The notes beneath the pieces were generated by a model that worked only from the letters and a program-made list of their open reading frames with translations, was not told where the DNA came from and made no database searches. This document shows, piece by piece, positions 63,706 through 64,000 of a stretch of 64,000 nucleotides of DNA; the first letter of the stretch is position 1; each line of letters opens with the position of its first letter. Both the position numbers and the translations under genes were made by a program. Source of the DNA: Strix aluco (taxonomy: Eukaryota; Chordata; Aves; Strigiformes; Strigidae); the NCBI RefSeq assembly GCF_031877795.1, contig NC_133935.1, positions 53,139,330 through 53,203,329 of the forward strand, written 5' to 3'.

Positions 63706-63849
63706 GGAGCTGAATCGCAACAAAATTAAAAAAATAGATGGGCTTACTTTCCAAGGTCTTCCAGCTTTGAAATCATTAAAACTGCAGAGAAATGGTGTTA
63801 CTAGGCTCATGGATGGCGCTTTCTGGGGATTGACCAACATGGAAGTCTT
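63706..63849 (+). CDS. LRIG3: LRIG3 coding exon 6: LRRs 7-8
   Basis: A second 144-base, two-repeat exon, phase 2 on both sides, acceptor attgatgcag and donor gtaagt. It encodes residues 207-254 plus two bases of the next codon: [18 protein letters not shown], then [17 protein letters not shown] and [11 protein letters not shown]. 'DGLTFQGL' and 'LMDGAFWGL' are shared landmarks of LRIG proteins, and 'QRNGVT' favours LRIG3 over LRIG1. The gene runs on beyond the window: full-length LRIG3 is about 1,100 residues, so roughly three quarters of the coding sequence lies to the right. Confidence 0.96.
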
Positions 63850-64000
63850 GTAAGTATCAACTTTTTGCTGATAGATTCTGCTGATAACACATTAAGTAGA
63901 ATAGCACAAAATGGATAGAATTGCTTGATAAAGTTTAAAGATGTTTTTGAATTAAATTGTTCTAGTGTGGTTTGAAAAGCAGCAAGTATTCACCAAATGT
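63850..64000 (+). other. LRIG3: Start of LRIG3 intron 6 (cut by window edge)
   Basis: It begins with gtaagt and continues to the right edge without another exon. Confidence 0.9.

Overview
This window is vertebrate nuclear DNA, almost certainly from a bird. It has long AT-rich non-coding stretches, several chicken-repeat-1 (CR1) LINE copies with the typical avian 3' end, an avian-type retroviral LTR, and intron-split coding exons with GT/AG borders. The LTR type and the CR1 subfamily suggest a neoavian bird rather than a galliform, but this rests on remembered repeat consensus sequences, not a search.

Region by region: positions 1 to about 33,850 are a gene desert where I find no credible coding exon. 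It holds CR1 fragments (about 6.03-6.48, 9.21-9.39, 9.52-9.91, 28.08-28.34 and 31.74-31.97 kb), short relics of very old amniote repeats, two clean inverted repeats (2971-3008 and 8313-8339) and, at 22.06-23.0 kb, an AT-rich block with homeodomain-like sites wrapped around an isolated GC/CpG-rich patch. A strong CpG island lies at about 33.85-35.2 kb. It contains the first coding exon of the only gene I can name, LRIG3 (leucine-rich repeats and immunoglobulin-like domains 3), on the + strand.

Six LRIG3 coding exons are present: 34677-34870, 42175-42246, 42514-42588, 60543-60677, 61307-61450 and 63706-63849. Together they give 254 complete codons plus two bases: the signal peptide, the cysteine-rich LRR N-terminal cap and roughly the first eight leucine-rich repeats. 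The rest of the protein (more LRRs, the C-terminal cap, three Ig domains, the membrane segment and the tail) lies beyond the right edge. Every junction is phase 2 and every donor is GTGAGT or GTAAGT.

The 18-kb third intron is where mobile DNA has collected: a CR1 3' fragment (about 44.67-45.04 kb, antisense), a long 5'-truncated CR1 (about 51.65-54.42 kb, sense) that still encodes recognisable endonuclease and reverse transcriptase but is broken by stops and a frame-changing deletion, and a probable solo ERV LTR (about 55.8-56.8 kb, antisense).

I found no operon, CRISPR array, RNA gene or other novel multi-gene system. The features most worth a second look are the isolated CpG-rich patch with its homeodomain palindrome at 22 kb, the relatively well-preserved CR1, the small upstream ORF before LRIG3 and the inverted repeats.
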